NCBI GenBank assembly: GCA_964384805.1
Contig: CAYLLO010000024.1
Location: 1-20,426, forward strand
DNA from: HGM10611 sp964384805
Lineage (GTDB): Bacteria > Bacillota_I > Bacilli_A > ML615J-28 > CAG-313
Length of the DNA: 20,426 nucleotides
Direction: 5' to 3'
Part shown: piece by piece, positions 1-7,859 of the stretch
Position numbering within the stretch: the first letter of the stretch is position 1
Layout of the letters: each line of letters starts with the position of its first letter
The notes under the pieces: generated by a model
The model's input: the letters and a program-made list of their open reading frames with translations, nothing else
Database searches by the model: none
Told to the model about the DNA's origin: nothing
Program-made: the position numbers and the translations under genes

Positions 1-6
1 ATTCAT
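1..6 (-). CDS. First two codons of a gene leaving the window (partial)
   Basis: An ATG lies on the minus strand at 6-4, preceded at four bases by a strong Shine-Dalgarno (GGAGGTG, minus strand of 11-17) and by a consensus promoter at 35-64. Only Met-Asn is visible, so the product cannot be identified. In many Bacillota rplQ is followed by ecfA genes in the same operon; here the terminator at 285-314 and this independent promoter show that the next gene is a separate transcription unit. Confidence 0.6.
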
Positions 7-34
7 AAAGCACCTCCAATATTATTATATACAC

Positions 35-64
35 ATTATAACACTTTTATGTAGATGTTGTCAA
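35..64 (-). promoter_or_regulatory. Sigma-A type promoter for the gene at the left edge
   Basis: On the minus strand TTGACA (64-59) is followed by 18 bases and TATAAT (40-35). Both hexamers are perfect consensus. The predicted start is near position 28, giving a short leader that carries the Shine-Dalgarno at 17-11. This is direct sequence evidence; activity is inferred. Confidence 0.75.
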
Positions 65-284
65 TATATTGTCATTATTTTTTTGTATTATAATTTGTTC
101 GTGTACACTAGATTATGTAAACAAACAAGGTATAAACATAAATCTTTGATATTTTATTGAATATGTTGCCTACCAAATATTTTAAATAAAGTTTTTTACA
201 ATTAATTCACACACTTTTTGTTATGCCTTCTTGTATTAGGGGGTATTTTTTCTATCATAAGTCTTAGTATGTAGTTTCCTTATA
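65..284. other. AT-rich intergenic region, no gene seen
   Basis: About 220 bases between the left-edge promoter and the terminator of the ribosomal cluster. Both strands have only very short open frames without a Shine-Dalgarno; the longest I considered is an 18-codon minus-strand frame near 200-256. A plus-strand TATAAT (89-94) followed six bases later by the palindrome GTGTACAC (101-108) is present, but no -35 box stands at a normal distance. I see no repeats, RNA gene or mobile element. Confidence 0.6.
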
Positions 285-314
285 AACAAAAAAAGATCGA
301 TTAACGATCTTTTT
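285..314 (-). terminator. Rho-independent terminator after rplQ
   Basis: The arms AAAAGATCG (291-299) and CGATCTTTT (305-313) pair around a 5-base loop. Read on the minus strand, the stem is followed by a run of seven or more T. It begins 11 bases beyond the rplQ stop codon, so it ends the whole S10-spc-alpha transcript. The A-tract on the other side could make it work in both directions. Confidence 0.85.
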
Positions 315-324
315 AATACAATTA

Positions 325-687
325 TTAGATGAATTCAATAATTGCCATTGGAGCAGCATCTCCACGACGATTACCAGTTTTTAATACTCTTGTATATCCG
401 CCATTGCGGTCTTGATATTTAGGAGCAATTTCACTAAATAATTTTTGAATGGCAAATTGTCCTTCTTCAGCTTTTTCAAATCTTACTAATTTCGCAGCAG
501 AACGACGTGCAGCTAAATCACCTTTTTTTCCTAAAGTTACCATTTTATCAGCTAAACGTTTTAATTCTTTTGCTTTTGCTTCAGTTGTTTCAATTCGACC
601 ATTAATAATTAAGTCTGTTATTAAATCACGTAATAAGGCTTTTCTTTGGAAGCTTTTACGGCTTAATGTACGGTATCCCATTGACAT
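325..687 (-). CDS. rplQ: 50S ribosomal protein L17
   Basis: Large-subunit protein that binds 23S rRNA near the exit-tunnel side of the subunit. The 120 residues match the usual bacillary length. Family features are visible: the N-terminal GYRTLSRKS segment, RDLITDLIINGRIETTEAKA around residues 21-40, and the C-terminal GGYTRVLK...RRGDAAPMA block. The start at 687 is supported by AAGGAG at 697-702, nine bases upstream; a second Met two codons later fits less well. It is the last gene of the cluster, 17 bases after rpoA, and is followed at once by a terminator. Confidence 0.98.
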   Translation of the reverse strand: MSMGYRTLSRKSFQRKALLRDLITDLIINGRIETTEAKAKELKRLADKMVTLGKKGDLAARRSAAKLVRFEKAEEGQFAIQKLFSEIAPKYQDRNGGYTRVLKTGNRRGDAAPMAIIEFI

Positions 688-704
688 ATTAATAATCTCC
701 TTTT

Positions 705-1835
705 TTATTCTTCTTCGTCGATAACCACTTCGTCATCAACTTCTTGTTCTTCATAATCTTCATCATCAAAATCAATTGCGCGACCTTCACTAGGTTTTAA
801 CTCTAATCCAATTTCATCAAGTTTTTGGATAACTTCTTTCAATGATTTACGTCCTAAATTACGAACTTTCATCATTTCTTCTTCAGTTTTTTGAGTTAAT
901 TCACCAACTGTATTGATATTTGCACGTTTTAAGCAATTATAAGAACGAACTGATAAATCAAGATCTTCAATTTTCTTATCAAGTTTCTTATTAGTTACTT
1001 TTTCTTCTTTTTGTAACATAAATTCACGTTCTTTAATATATTCATTTAAGTCTTCGATAATTGCAAAATGTTGAGATAAAAATCTACCAGCAAGCGATAA
1101 TGCATTTGTTGGTTCTATACTTCCGTTTGTCCATACTTCAATAGTTAATAAGTCACAATCGAAGTTATCTTCAAAACGAGTTTTTTCAACTTCATAACGA
1201 CATTTAGTAACAGGTGTGAAAATTGAATCAATTGGAATAAGCCCAATAATACGATTAGCTCCTTCTTTACAGAACTTTTTATTTTCATCGGCATTAACAT
1301 ATCCAACACCATTACGAATTCTTAAAGTCATTCTTATTTTGCCATTAGGGGCAAGTGTTGCTATTAATTGTTCTGGATTAACAACAGTTACATGAGGAAG
1401 ATGATTGTTTTCGCTTGCAGGTAAAACTTGTTCAAAGTTTAAATTAATATCTGCGGCAGTGACGGGCATTTCTACAGCGGTATTGTTAACTTTTTCAAAA
1501 ATGCTTTCATATACAACGTTATCGGCTCCATAAATGCCTTTAGCGTTATCTTCGCTGTCAATTGTGAAAACAATGTTTTTAACGTTTAAAATGATTTCAG
1601 TAACATCTTCAATTACTCCATCAACTGGAGTAAATTCATGATCAACACCTTCGATCGCAATAGCTACGGCAGCAGCACCTGGTAATGATGATAACAATAC
1701 CCTTCTCATTGAATTACCAATTGTTTGCCCGTACCCTCTCTCCAGCGGTGTTATTCTTAATTTACAATAGTTTTTATCTGAGATAAACTCATTATCAATT
1801 TCCATTGATGGTTTAATAAATTCAACTTTTCTCAT
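705..1835 (-). CDS. rpoA: DNA-directed RNA polymerase subunit alpha, with an insertion and an acidic tail
   Basis: Alpha forms the dimer that scaffolds beta and beta' and contacts UP elements and activators through its C-terminal domain. The N-terminal domain shows ERGYGQTIGNSMRR (about 33-45) and IGLIPIDSIFTPV (about 197-209). The C-terminal domain shows SVRSYNCLKRANINTV and MMKVRNLGRKSL, the DNA-binding helix-hairpin-helix. At 376 residues it is about 60 longer than the usual 314 or so. Part is extra sequence of roughly 25 residues around 100-150 in domain 2; the rest is a strongly acidic tail of about 22 residues rich in D and E. Start: AGGAGG lies just upstream in a 40-base gap after rpsK. 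Identity is certain; the role of the extra segments is unknown. Confidence 0.98.
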   Translation of the reverse strand: MRKVEFIKPSMEIDNEFISDKNYCKLRITPLERGYGQTIGNSMRRVLLSSLPGAAAVAIAIEGVDHEFTPVDGVIEDVTEIILNVKNIVFTIDSEDNAKGIYGADNVVYESIFEKVNNTAVEMPVTAADINLNFEQVLPASENNHLPHVTVVNPEQLIATLAPNGKIRMTLRIRNGVGYVNADENKKFCKEGANRIIGLIPIDSIFTPVTKCRYEVEKTRFEDNFDCDLLTIEVWTNGSIEPTNALSLAGRFLSQHFAIIEDLNEYIKEREFMLQKEEKVTNKKLDKKIEDLDLSVRSYNCLKRANINTVGELTQKTEEEMMKVRNLGRKSLKEVIQKLDEIGLELKPSEGRAIDFDDEDYEEQEVDDEVVIDEEE

Positions 1836-1875
1836 CTTATTCCTCCTATGAATGATTAATTAATATATCTAATTA

Positions 1876-2262
1876 CTATCCACGAGGTTTCTTTGGAGGA
1901 CGACATCCATTATGAGGAATTGGAGTAACATCTTGAATAGATGTAATATCTAATCCAGCAACTTGAAGTGATCTAATTGCGGCCTCACGTCCAGGACCAG
2001 GTCCTTTTACTGTAACATCAACTTTACTCATTCCGTTTTCAATAGCCACCTTGGCACAAGCCTCAGATGCCATTTGTGCAGCAAATGGAGTTGATTTTTT
2101 ACTTCCTTTGAATCCAACAGCACCAGCACTGCTCCAAGCAACTACGTTTCCAGCTGGATCAGTGATAGTTACAATTGTATTATTAAATGTTGAGTGAATA
2201 TGAGCAACCCCAACAGGTATACTCTTTTTTACACGACGTTTACGAACTACTTTACGAGCCAT
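1876..2262 (-). CDS. rpsK: 30S ribosomal protein S11
   Basis: Small-subunit platform protein that lines the mRNA exit region and contacts S7 and S18. The 128-residue length is normal. Hallmarks are the basic N-terminus (KVVRKRRVKK), AHIHSTFNNTIVTITD, WSSAGAVGFKGSKKSTPFAAQ, and the C-terminal PHNGCRPPKKPRG. An AAGGAGG sits eight bases before the ATG. It lies 13 bases after rpsM in the usual alpha-operon order rpsM-rpsK-rpoA-rplQ, here without rpsD, as in Bacillus. Confidence 0.98.
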   Translation of the reverse strand: MARKVVRKRRVKKSIPVGVAHIHSTFNNTIVTITDPAGNVVAWSSAGAVGFKGSKKSTPFAAQMASEACAKVAIENGMSKVDVTVKGPGPGREAAIRSLQVAGLDITSIQDVTPIPHNGCRPPKKPRG

Positions 2263-2275
2263 TTTTTACGCCTCC

Positions 2276-2641
2276 TTATTTCTTCTTATTAGCTATAGTT
2301 TTAGCTGGGCCTTTACGAGTACGTGCATTAGTTTTTGTTCTTTGTCCACGTACAGGTAATCCTTTACGATGACGTAAACCACGATAACATGCAATTTCCA
2401 TTAAACGTTTAATGTTAAGTGCAGTTTCACGACGTAAATCACCTTCAACGTTATACTTAGCTACTTCTTGACGAATCAATGTTAATTCTGCTTCTGTTAA
2501 ATCTTTTACTCTTTTTTCTTCAGGAACTCCTGCAGCAGCTAGAATTTTTTGAGAAGTTGGTTTCCCAATTCCATAAATATATGTTAGAGATATTACTACA
2601 TGTTTATTGTTAGGAATATCTACACCAGATATACGTGCCAT
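2276..2641 (-). CDS. rpsM: 30S ribosomal protein S13
   Basis: Head protein of the small subunit that contacts the P-site tRNA and forms bridges to L5 and L31. The 121 residues have the normal length. Visible features are ARISGVDIPNNKHVVISLTYIYGIG at the N-terminus, the helix-two-turn-helix core, and the basic tRNA-contacting tail with HRKGLPVRGQRTKTNARTRKG. An AGGAGG precedes the ATG by 11 bases. It directly follows the short rpmJ gene. Confidence 0.98.
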   Translation of the reverse strand: MARISGVDIPNNKHVVISLTYIYGIGKPTSQKILAAAGVPEEKRVKDLTEAELTLIRQEVAKYNVEGDLRRETALNIKRLMEIACYRGLRHRKGLPVRGQRTKTNARTRKGPAKTIANKKK

Positions 2642-2659
2642 ATTTTCATTAGCCTCCTA

Positions 2660-2776
2660 TTATCCTTGTCTTTGTTTGTGTTTAGGGTAAGCTGAGCAGA
2701 TTACCATAACACGACCTTTTCTTTTAATAACTTTACATTTATCACAAATGGGTTTAACTGATGGTCTAACCTTCAT
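2660..2776 (-). CDS. rpmJ: 50S ribosomal protein L36, zinc-binding form
   Basis: A 38-codon gene found by reading the infA-rpsM gap on the minus strand. The translation begins MKVRPSVKPICDKCKV and ends SAYPKHKQRQG, which is the L36 family. C11, C14, C27 and H33 are the zinc ligands of the zinc-containing (C+) type. L36 binds 23S rRNA near the base of the L7/L12 stalk. An AGGAGG precedes the ATG by six bases, and the stop is TAA at 2662-2660. This gene is short enough to be missed by length-filtered ORF calls. Because it needs zinc, a zinc-free paralogue elsewhere in the genome is possible. Confidence 0.97.
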   Translation of the reverse strand: MKVRPSVKPICDKCKVIKRKGRVMVICSAYPKHKQRQG

Positions 2777-2818
2777 TTGGTACCTCCTATAGTTGTGTAA
2801 ATTTTATCTATTTTGTTA

Positions 2819-3037
2819 TTACTTATGACGATAAGTAATACGTCCACGTGTTATATCATATGGTGATATCTCAACAGTTACTTTATCACCTGGTAAAATG
2901 CGTATTGTATGCATTCGGATTTTACCAGAAACGTGGGCAGTAATAATGTGTCCATTTTGTAGTTTTACTTTAAAAACGGTATTGGGCAACACTTCTTCAA
3001 CTGTTCCTTCAGCTTCAAAAACATCGTCTTTAGACAT
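2819..3037 (-). CDS. infA: Translation initiation factor IF-1
   Basis: Single OB-fold protein of 72 residues, the standard length, that binds the ribosomal A site during initiation with IF-2 and IF-3. Recognisable segments are the N-terminal MSKDDVFEAEGTV, VKLQNGHIITAHVSGKIRMH, and the C-terminal SPYDITRGRITYRHK. Its first eight bases overlap the end of map, and its Shine-Dalgarno (AAGGAG) lies inside the map coding sequence, so translational coupling is likely. The gap to rpmJ is 42 bases, one of the longest inside the cluster, without a clear promoter. Confidence 0.98.
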   Translation of the reverse strand: MSKDDVFEAEGTVEEVLPNTVFKVKLQNGHIITAHVSGKIRMHTIRILPGDKVTVEISPYDITRGRITYRHK

Positions 3038-3800
3038 CTATTTCTTCTCCTTTGATTTTAGTTAAAATTTCATAACCGTCATCAGTGATGACAATCGAAT
3101 GTTCGTAGTGTGCACTTGGCTTTTTGTCTTGTGTGACTACTGTCCAATTGTCTTTTAAAACTTTTACTCGGTGAGTCCCCATATTTACCATTGGTTCAAT
3201 TGCTAAGGTCATTCCTTTTTTAAGAATTGGTCCTTTTCCAGGTGCTCCGTAATTAGGAACAGCCGGATCTTCATGTAAGGCATGCCCAACTCCATGACCT
3301 GTATAGTCAAGAACGATTGAATAACCAAAACTCTTAGCATATTCTTCAATTGCATGGGAAATATCCGATAAACGATTACCAGGACGAGCAAATTTTAATC
3401 CTTCATATAGTGATTGTGTCGTAACTTCTACAAGTTGTCTTTTTTCTTCACTCACACTACCGACAAAAAATGTTTTTGCACAATCTCCGTGATATCCTTT
3501 GTAACACGCACCGATATCAACCGAAATTATATCACCATCTTTTAAGATTGTTTTTTTACTAGGAATTCCATGTATAACAACCTCATTTATAGATGCACAA
3601 ATTGTTGCGGGAAAACCATTATAATTTAAAAATGATGGAATTGCTCCATTAGATGTAATCACATCATATGCGATTTTATCTAAATCAGCAGTAGAAATTC
3701 CAGGTTTTATTGCCTCATGCACAGCTTTATGAGCAAGAGCAACTATATGACCTGCTTCTCTCATTAATTCTAATTCTCTTTCACTTTTTAAAGTTATCAT
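3030..3800 (-). CDS. map: Methionine aminopeptidase, type I
   Basis: Removes the initiator methionine from nascent proteins after deformylation. The 256-residue protein is the short type Ia form without a zinc-finger extension. By position and context the two-metal ligands are D95 (in SVDIGA), D106 (HGDCAKTF), H169 (TGHGVGHALHEDP), E202 (AIEPM) and E233 (HYEHS); H77 (VVIHGIP) matches the substrate-site histidine. The ATG overlaps the adk stop in an ATGA arrangement, with GGAGG just upstream inside adk, so the two are probably coupled. It also overlaps infA by eight bases. Confidence 0.97.
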   Translation of the reverse strand: MITLKSERELELMREAGHIVALAHKAVHEAIKPGISTADLDKIAYDVITSNGAIPSFLNYNGFPATICASINEVVIHGIPSKKTILKDGDIISVDIGACYKGYHGDCAKTFFVGSVSEEKRQLVEVTTQSLYEGLKFARPGNRLSDISHAIEEYAKSFGYSIVLDYTGHGVGHALHEDPAVPNYGAPGKGPILKKGMTLAIEPMVNMGTHRVKVLKDNWTVVTQDKKPSAHYEHSIVITDDGYEILTKIKGEEIDV

Positions 3801-4444
3801 TTAGCCTCCATACCAGTAATTATATTATTAGTGATTTCACTAATGCTACCGGCACCATCTACTTGTAACAATAAGTTTTGTTTTGCATAATAATCAATTA
3901 ATGGTTTAGTTTGTTTATTATATACTTCTAAACGACTCTTAATAGTCTCTTCGTTATCATCTTTACGTTGATATAGAGCAGTTCCACATTCATCGCAAAC
4001 ACCTTCTTTTTTAGGTTTAAGTGAAACTATATTATATCCTCGTCCACATGATGGACAAATACGACGATTAACAATCCGTGAAATAATAATATCATCTGAA
4101 ACATTTATATTAACTACTACATCTAATTTAATGTTAAGTTCTTTTAACATTTGATCAAACGCTTCAGCTTGAGCAATTGTTCGAGGATATCCATCAAATA
4201 AGAATCCATCTAAACAATCAGCTTTTTTTAAGCGTTCTTTGACAATAGCATTAGTAACATCATCTGGTACTAAATTACCTTTGTCAATAAATTTTTTTGC
4301 GAGTAATCCCATTTCACTACCATTTGCCATAGCCTCGCGAAATATTTCACCAGTTGAGATGTGGGGGATGCCGAAATGTTTTTTAATTCCATCGGCATAT
4401 GTCCCCTTACCCGCACCTGGAGCGCCCATTATTAAACAACGCAT
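3797..4444 (-). CDS. adk: Adenylate kinase with zinc-binding lid
   Basis: Interconverts ATP + AMP and two ADP in the cytosol. At 215 residues it is a long-lid bacterial form. The P-loop GAPGAGKGT is at residues 7-15, the AMP-binding region contains STGEIFREA (30-38) and FDGYPRT (83-89), and the lid carries C130, C133, C150 and C153, the four-cysteine zinc site typical of Gram-positive enzymes. The stop is TGA, evidence for the standard genetic code. Location between secY and map is the normal Bacillota arrangement; AAGGTGA precedes the start. Confidence 0.98.
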   Translation of the reverse strand: MRCLIMGAPGAGKGTYADGIKKHFGIPHISTGEIFREAMANGSEMGLLAKKFIDKGNLVPDDVTNAIVKERLKKADCLDGFLFDGYPRTIAQAEAFDQMLKELNIKLDVVVNINVSDDIIISRIVNRRICPSCGRGYNIVSLKPKKEGVCDECGTALYQRKDDNEETIKSRLEVYNKQTKPLIDYYAKQNLLLQVDGAGSISEITNNIITGMEAK

Positions 4445-4463
4445 TTTAGTTCACCTTTCTTAA

Positions 4464-5759
4464 TTACATGAATCCATGATATTCTTGAGATTGAACTTCA
4501 GTTTTAATTTGTTTAGCAGTTTCAATTGCAACGCCAACAACGATCATAATACTTGTTCCAGTAACACTTACATTTGATGAAGTGATATTGAATACTAAAG
4601 TAATAATCATTGGTAATGAGGCAATAACTGCTAAGTAAGTTGCACCTAATAAAGTAATTTTAAATAATACTTTTGAGATGTAAGCAGCAGTATCTTCACC
4701 TGGTTTAACACCTGGGATATACGCATTTTGTTTTTTTAAGTTTTCTGCCATTTGTTCAGGATTTATTTGTAAGAACGAATAGAAGAAACTAAATAAGAAA
4801 ATTAAAATAATATATAAAGCGAAACCAATTGGTTTTTGATAACTAAATATCATTTCCCACCATGTAGTATCAACGCTTGTAAAATTAATAATTGTTAGTG
4901 GAACACTTAATAATGTTGAAGCAAAAATAACCGGAATTACTGATGCAGAATTAAGTTTTAATGGAACATTAGAATCTTGTCTTCCACGTAATGCTGCAGC
5001 AGCAGGTCTATTGGCATATTGGATAGGAATCTTTCTTTGTAAACCTTCCATCCAAATAATCGCAACAATTATTACTAAGAATAAAGCGACAATAATGAAG
5101 AATTTAGCAATACTCCATCCTGTTGCAGGAGAATCAGTAGTTCCAACAACAAATTCATTATATAAACTAACAAACATAGATGGAAGTCCTGCAACGATAC
5201 CGGCAACGATCATCATTGATCCACCATTACCAATACCATGTAATGTAATTTGATCAGCAAGCCACATTACAAAGGCAGTACCGGCAGTCATGACTAAAGC
5301 CATATAAAGGTAAGAAAAAGCATTTAAGTCAGTTTCTAATAATTCTTCGAAATAAAGATTAGCATAACTATTTTTAATACCAATAATTAAAGCTAATGAT
5401 TGGACAAATGCTAAGAATAAAGCAATGTATCTTGTCCATTGATTTAATTTAGCCTTTCCTGCTTCACCTTCTTCAGCCCATTCTTTAAATTGAGGAATGA
5501 TATCCATTTGTAATAATTGGATAACGATAGAAGATGTAATGTATGGGCTAATACCTAATGCTAGGATAGAGAATTGTGATAATGCTCCCCCAGTAAAAAT
5601 ATCTAAAAACCCAAATAAGTTATTTGAATCACTAGCATTTGCGGAAACATCGAATAGAGGAACTTTAATTTTAACCCCTAATCTCCATACCAATAAAGCA
5701 AATGCTGTAAAAAGTAACATACAAATTAGCTTTTTATTATTTGAGAAGAACTTTTTCAT
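4464..5759 (-). CDS. secY: Protein translocase subunit SecY
   Basis: Channel-forming subunit of the SecYEG translocon in the cytoplasmic membrane, needed for export of proteins such as the large secreted protein encoded in this window. The 431 residues contain about ten hydrophobic segments and the conserved cytosolic region NRPAAAALRGRQ...NSASVIPVIFA. I place the start at 5759 (MKKFFSNN), not at the longer in-frame ATG at 5804. GAGGTG at 5772-5767 is seven bases upstream of 5759, and the longer frame would overlap the end of rplO by 44 bases with a non-family sequence. One base separates it from rplO. Confidence 0.97.
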   Translation of the reverse strand: MKKFFSNNKKLICMLLFTAFALLVWRLGVKIKVPLFDVSANASDSNNLFGFLDIFTGGALSQFSILALGISPYITSSIVIQLLQMDIIPQFKEWAEEGEAGKAKLNQWTRYIALFLAFVQSLALIIGIKNSYANLYFEELLETDLNAFSYLYMALVMTAGTAFVMWLADQITLHGIGNGGSMMIVAGIVAGLPSMFVSLYNEFVVGTTDSPATGWSIAKFFIIVALFLVIIVAIIWMEGLQRKIPIQYANRPAAAALRGRQDSNVPLKLNSASVIPVIFASTLLSVPLTIINFTSVDTTWWEMIFSYQKPIGFALYIILIFLFSFFYSFLQINPEQMAENLKKQNAYIPGVKPGEDTAAYISKVLFKITLLGATYLAVIASLPMIITLVFNITSSNVSVTGTSIMIVVGVAIETAKQIKTEVQSQEYHGFM

Positions 5760-5760
5760 T

Positions 5761-6201
5761 TTATAGCACCTCGATTGTTCCACCAGCAGCACTGATTTTT
5801 TCACTCGCAGATTTAGAGATTTTCTTAGCCTTAACAGTTAACGCTACGTTCAATTCTCCATTGCCTAAAACTTTCACTCCCTCATATTCTTTTTTAATTA
5901 GTCCTTTAGCCTTTAATACTGCTGTGTCTACAACAGTTCCTGCTTCAAAGCAGTTTAAATCTTCAACATTAATTATTGCATAATCAACTTTATTAATATT
6001 TGTGAATCCACGTTTTGGAAGACGTTTGAATAATGGTGTTTGTCCCCCTTCAAATGCTGGACGAACTCCTCCTCCACTACGTGCATTTTGTCCTTTATGA
6101 CCTCTAGTGGCAGTTTTACCCATACCACTTCCTGACCCACGTCCTACACGTTTTTTATAGTGACGAGCGCCTTCAACAGGTTTTAATTCATTTAATTTCA
6201 T
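5761..6201 (-). CDS. rplO: 50S ribosomal protein L15
   Basis: Large-subunit assembly protein of 146 residues. The N-terminal half is glycine-rich and extended (GRGSGSGMGKTATRGHKGQ, then ARSGGGVRPAFEGGQTPL), which is the family hallmark; the C-terminal half is the globular domain. The start is taken at MKLNELKP (6201) because AGGAGGTCC lies five to seven bases before it and the family starts there. The nine codons upstream in frame would overlap the rpmD end. It precedes secY by a single base, as in other spc operons. Confidence 0.97.
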   Translation of the reverse strand: MKLNELKPVEGARHYKKRVGRGSGSGMGKTATRGHKGQNARSGGGVRPAFEGGQTPLFKRLPKRGFTNINKVDYAIINVEDLNCFEAGTVVDTAVLKAKGLIKKEYEGVKVLGNGELNVALTVKAKKISKSASEKISAAGGTIEVL

Positions 6202-6211
6202 TGTGGACCTC

Positions 6212-6400
6212 CTAAGCTTCTTCAACACTAACTAAGTGTGCTACAGTTTTAACCATTCCACGAATTTGTGGATTATCAACTTTCACAACTTGTTTGTGCA
6301 TTTTTGTTAAACCTAGAGCTTTTAAAGTGTCTCTTTGATTTTTAGCGTAAGTAATAGGGCTTTTTACTAATGTGATTTTTAGTTGTTTTTCATTTGCCAT
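6212..6400 (-). CDS. rpmD: 50S ribosomal protein L30
   Basis: Small ferredoxin-like-fold protein of 62 residues on the large subunit, close to the usual 59-60. Motifs are LKITLVKSPITYAKNQRDTL and the C-terminal NPQIRGMVKTVAHLVSV. L30 is absent from several reduced-genome Mollicutes, so its presence argues against a strongly reduced genome. It is spaced five bases from rpsE and carries the rplO Shine-Dalgarno at its 3' end. Confidence 0.97.
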   Translation of the reverse strand: MANEKQLKITLVKSPITYAKNQRDTLKALGLTKMHKQVVKVDNPQIRGMVKTVAHLVSVEEA

Positions 6401-6405
6401 GATTA

Positions 6406-6915
6406 TTACCCCTTAATTTCTTCAACTTTCTTACCACGAATTTCAGCTACTTCTTCAATTGTACGTAATTGTTTTAGCCCTTCAAATGTAGCACGTACAA
6501 TATTAATTGGAGTACTTGAACCTTGTGATTTTGAATAAATATTTTGGATACCAGCAAGTTCTACAACATTACGAACTGGTCCTCCAGCAATAACTCCTGT
6601 TCCAGCTGGAGCGGGTTTTAAGAATACTTGTCCTGCTCCTGCAACCCCAGTGATTGCATGAGGAATAGTTGTATTAACAATTGGAATATGAATCATATTC
6701 TTCTTAGCGTCTTCAACAGCTTTTTTGATTGCTTCTGGAACTTCTTGAGCCTTACCAGTACCATAACCGATATTTCCTTTGTAGTCACCTACAACTACTA
6801 AGGCAGCAAAACGGAAACGTCTACCACCTTTAACAACTTTAGTTACACGGTTGATAACAACAACACGTTCTTCCAATGTTTTTTCTTCTTGGTTTTTTAA
6901 TTCTTCTTTACGCAT
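6406..6915 (-). CDS. rpsE: 30S ribosomal protein S5
   Basis: Small-subunit protein at the mRNA entrance that affects decoding fidelity and helicase activity. It has 169 residues, with the double-stranded-RNA-binding-like N-terminal domain containing VTKVVKGGRRFRFAALVVVGD and IGYGTGKAQEVPEAI, and the C-terminal domain with PAPAGTGVIAGGPVRNVVELAG. The N-terminus is Glu/Lys-rich. AGGAGG is placed five bases before the ATG, in the nine-base gap after rplR. Confidence 0.98.
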   Translation of the reverse strand: MRKEELKNQEEKTLEERVVVINRVTKVVKGGRRFRFAALVVVGDYKGNIGYGTGKAQEVPEAIKKAVEDAKKNMIHIPIVNTTIPHAITGVAGAGQVFLKPAPAGTGVIAGGPVRNVVELAGIQNIYSKSQGSSTPINIVRATFEGLKQLRTIEEVAEIRGKKVEEIKG

Positions 6916-6924
6916 TGTTACCTC

Positions 6925-7287
6925 CTAGAACTTAAGTCCTGCTTCTCTGGCTGCATCAGCAAGTGCTTTTACACGTCCGTGATATAAATATCCACCACGG
7001 TCAAAAACAACTTCTGTAATTCCAGCTTCTAAAGCTCTTTTTGCAATTAATTCACCAACTAGCGCAGCGCCTTTGATGTTTCCACCTTCAGCGATACGGT
7101 TGCCTTTTTCATTAGAAGAGGCAGCAACTAGTGTGATTTGTTTGTCGTCATCAATGATTTGAGCGGCAATGTTTTTATTTGAACGATATACTGCAAGACG
7201 TGGTCGATCAGAAGTTCCAGCTAAGTTTGCTCTTAATCTGATATGACGTTTTACACGTGCTGCATCTTTTGATTTTTTGGTAATCAT
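6925..7287 (-). CDS. rplR: 50S ribosomal protein L18
   Basis: Binds 5S rRNA and, with L5 and L25-type proteins, places it in the central protuberance. Its 120 residues match the bacillary length. RHIRLRANLAGTSDRPRLAVYRSNKNI and VVFDRGGYLYHGRVKALADAAREAGLKF are diagnostic. The start is MITKKSKDAARVKRH, as in Bacillus; the GGAG stands about 13 bases upstream, farther than for most genes here, but there is no better nearby start. Confidence 0.98.
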   Translation of the reverse strand: MITKKSKDAARVKRHIRLRANLAGTSDRPRLAVYRSNKNIAAQIIDDDKQITLVAASSNEKGNRIAEGGNIKGAALVGELIAKRALEAGITEVVFDRGGYLYHGRVKALADAAREAGLKF

Positions 7288-7310
7288 ATACTTTTAGTTG
7301 CTCCTTTCTA

Positions 7311-7847
7311 TTATTTAGCTTTCTTTCCTTCTTTACGACGAACATATTCACCTTGATAACGAATACCTTTACCTTTATATGGTTCTGGTTTACGAATTAT
7401 GCGAATGTTAGCCGCAAATTGACCAACTAATTGTTTGTCACATCCAGCAACATGAATTTCAGTTGGATTAGGAACAGTTACAGTTAAACCTTCAGGGATT
7501 TGAAGATTAACTGGGTGAGAATATCCTGCATTAACTACTAAGACTTTTCCTTGTAATTGAGCACGATATCCTGTACCTTGAATTTCAAGAACTTTTTCAA
7601 AACCATTACTAACTCCCACAACCATGTTATTTAATAATGCTCTTGTAGTTCCATGAATTGTACGATGGAATTTTCCATCACTTGGACGAGTAATAACTAC
7701 TTCGTTACCATTTACTTCTACATTTAAATCGGCATTGTAAGTATACTCTAATTGACCTTTAGGTCCTTTTACAGTAACTGTATTACCATTTTGTTCAAAG
7801 GTAACCCCTGCTGGTAATATGATGTGTTTATTTCCTATACGAGACAT
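7311..7847 (-). CDS. rplF: 50S ribosomal protein L6
   Basis: Two-domain large-subunit protein next to the sarcin-ricin loop and the factor-binding site. It has 178 residues, the normal length. It begins MSRIGNKHIILPAGV, contains HGTTRALLNNMVVGVSNGFEK, and ends with RKPEPYKGKGIRYQGEYVRRKEGKKAK, the family signature. AGGAGGGTG precedes the ATG. The gene follows rpsH by 12 bases. Confidence 0.98.
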   Translation of the reverse strand: MSRIGNKHIILPAGVTFEQNGNTVTVKGPKGQLEYTYNADLNVEVNGNEVVITRPSDGKFHRTIHGTTRALLNNMVVGVSNGFEKVLEIQGTGYRAQLQGKVLVVNAGYSHPVNLQIPEGLTVTVPNPTEIHVAGCDKQLVGQFAANIRIIRKPEPYKGKGIRYQGEYVRRKEGKKAK

Positions 7848-7859
7848 TTTAACACCCTC

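Noticed and set aside
200..256. 18-codon minus-strand frame in the left intergenic region
   Set aside because: No Shine-Dalgarno, no promoter and no recognisable sequence; expected by chance in AT-rich DNA.
449..724. Plus-strand open frames opposite rplQ and other ribosomal genes
   Set aside because: They lie fully antisense to strongly conserved genes, with no ribosome-binding site or recognisable product.
5760..5804. Longer secY start at 5804 adding 15 residues
   Set aside because: It would overlap the end of rplO, the extra residues do not resemble SecY, and a good Shine-Dalgarno serves the ATG at 5759.
6202..6228. Longer rplO start at 6228
   Set aside because: It overlaps rpmD, and the family start MKLNELKP at 6201 has a perfect Shine-Dalgarno immediately upstream.
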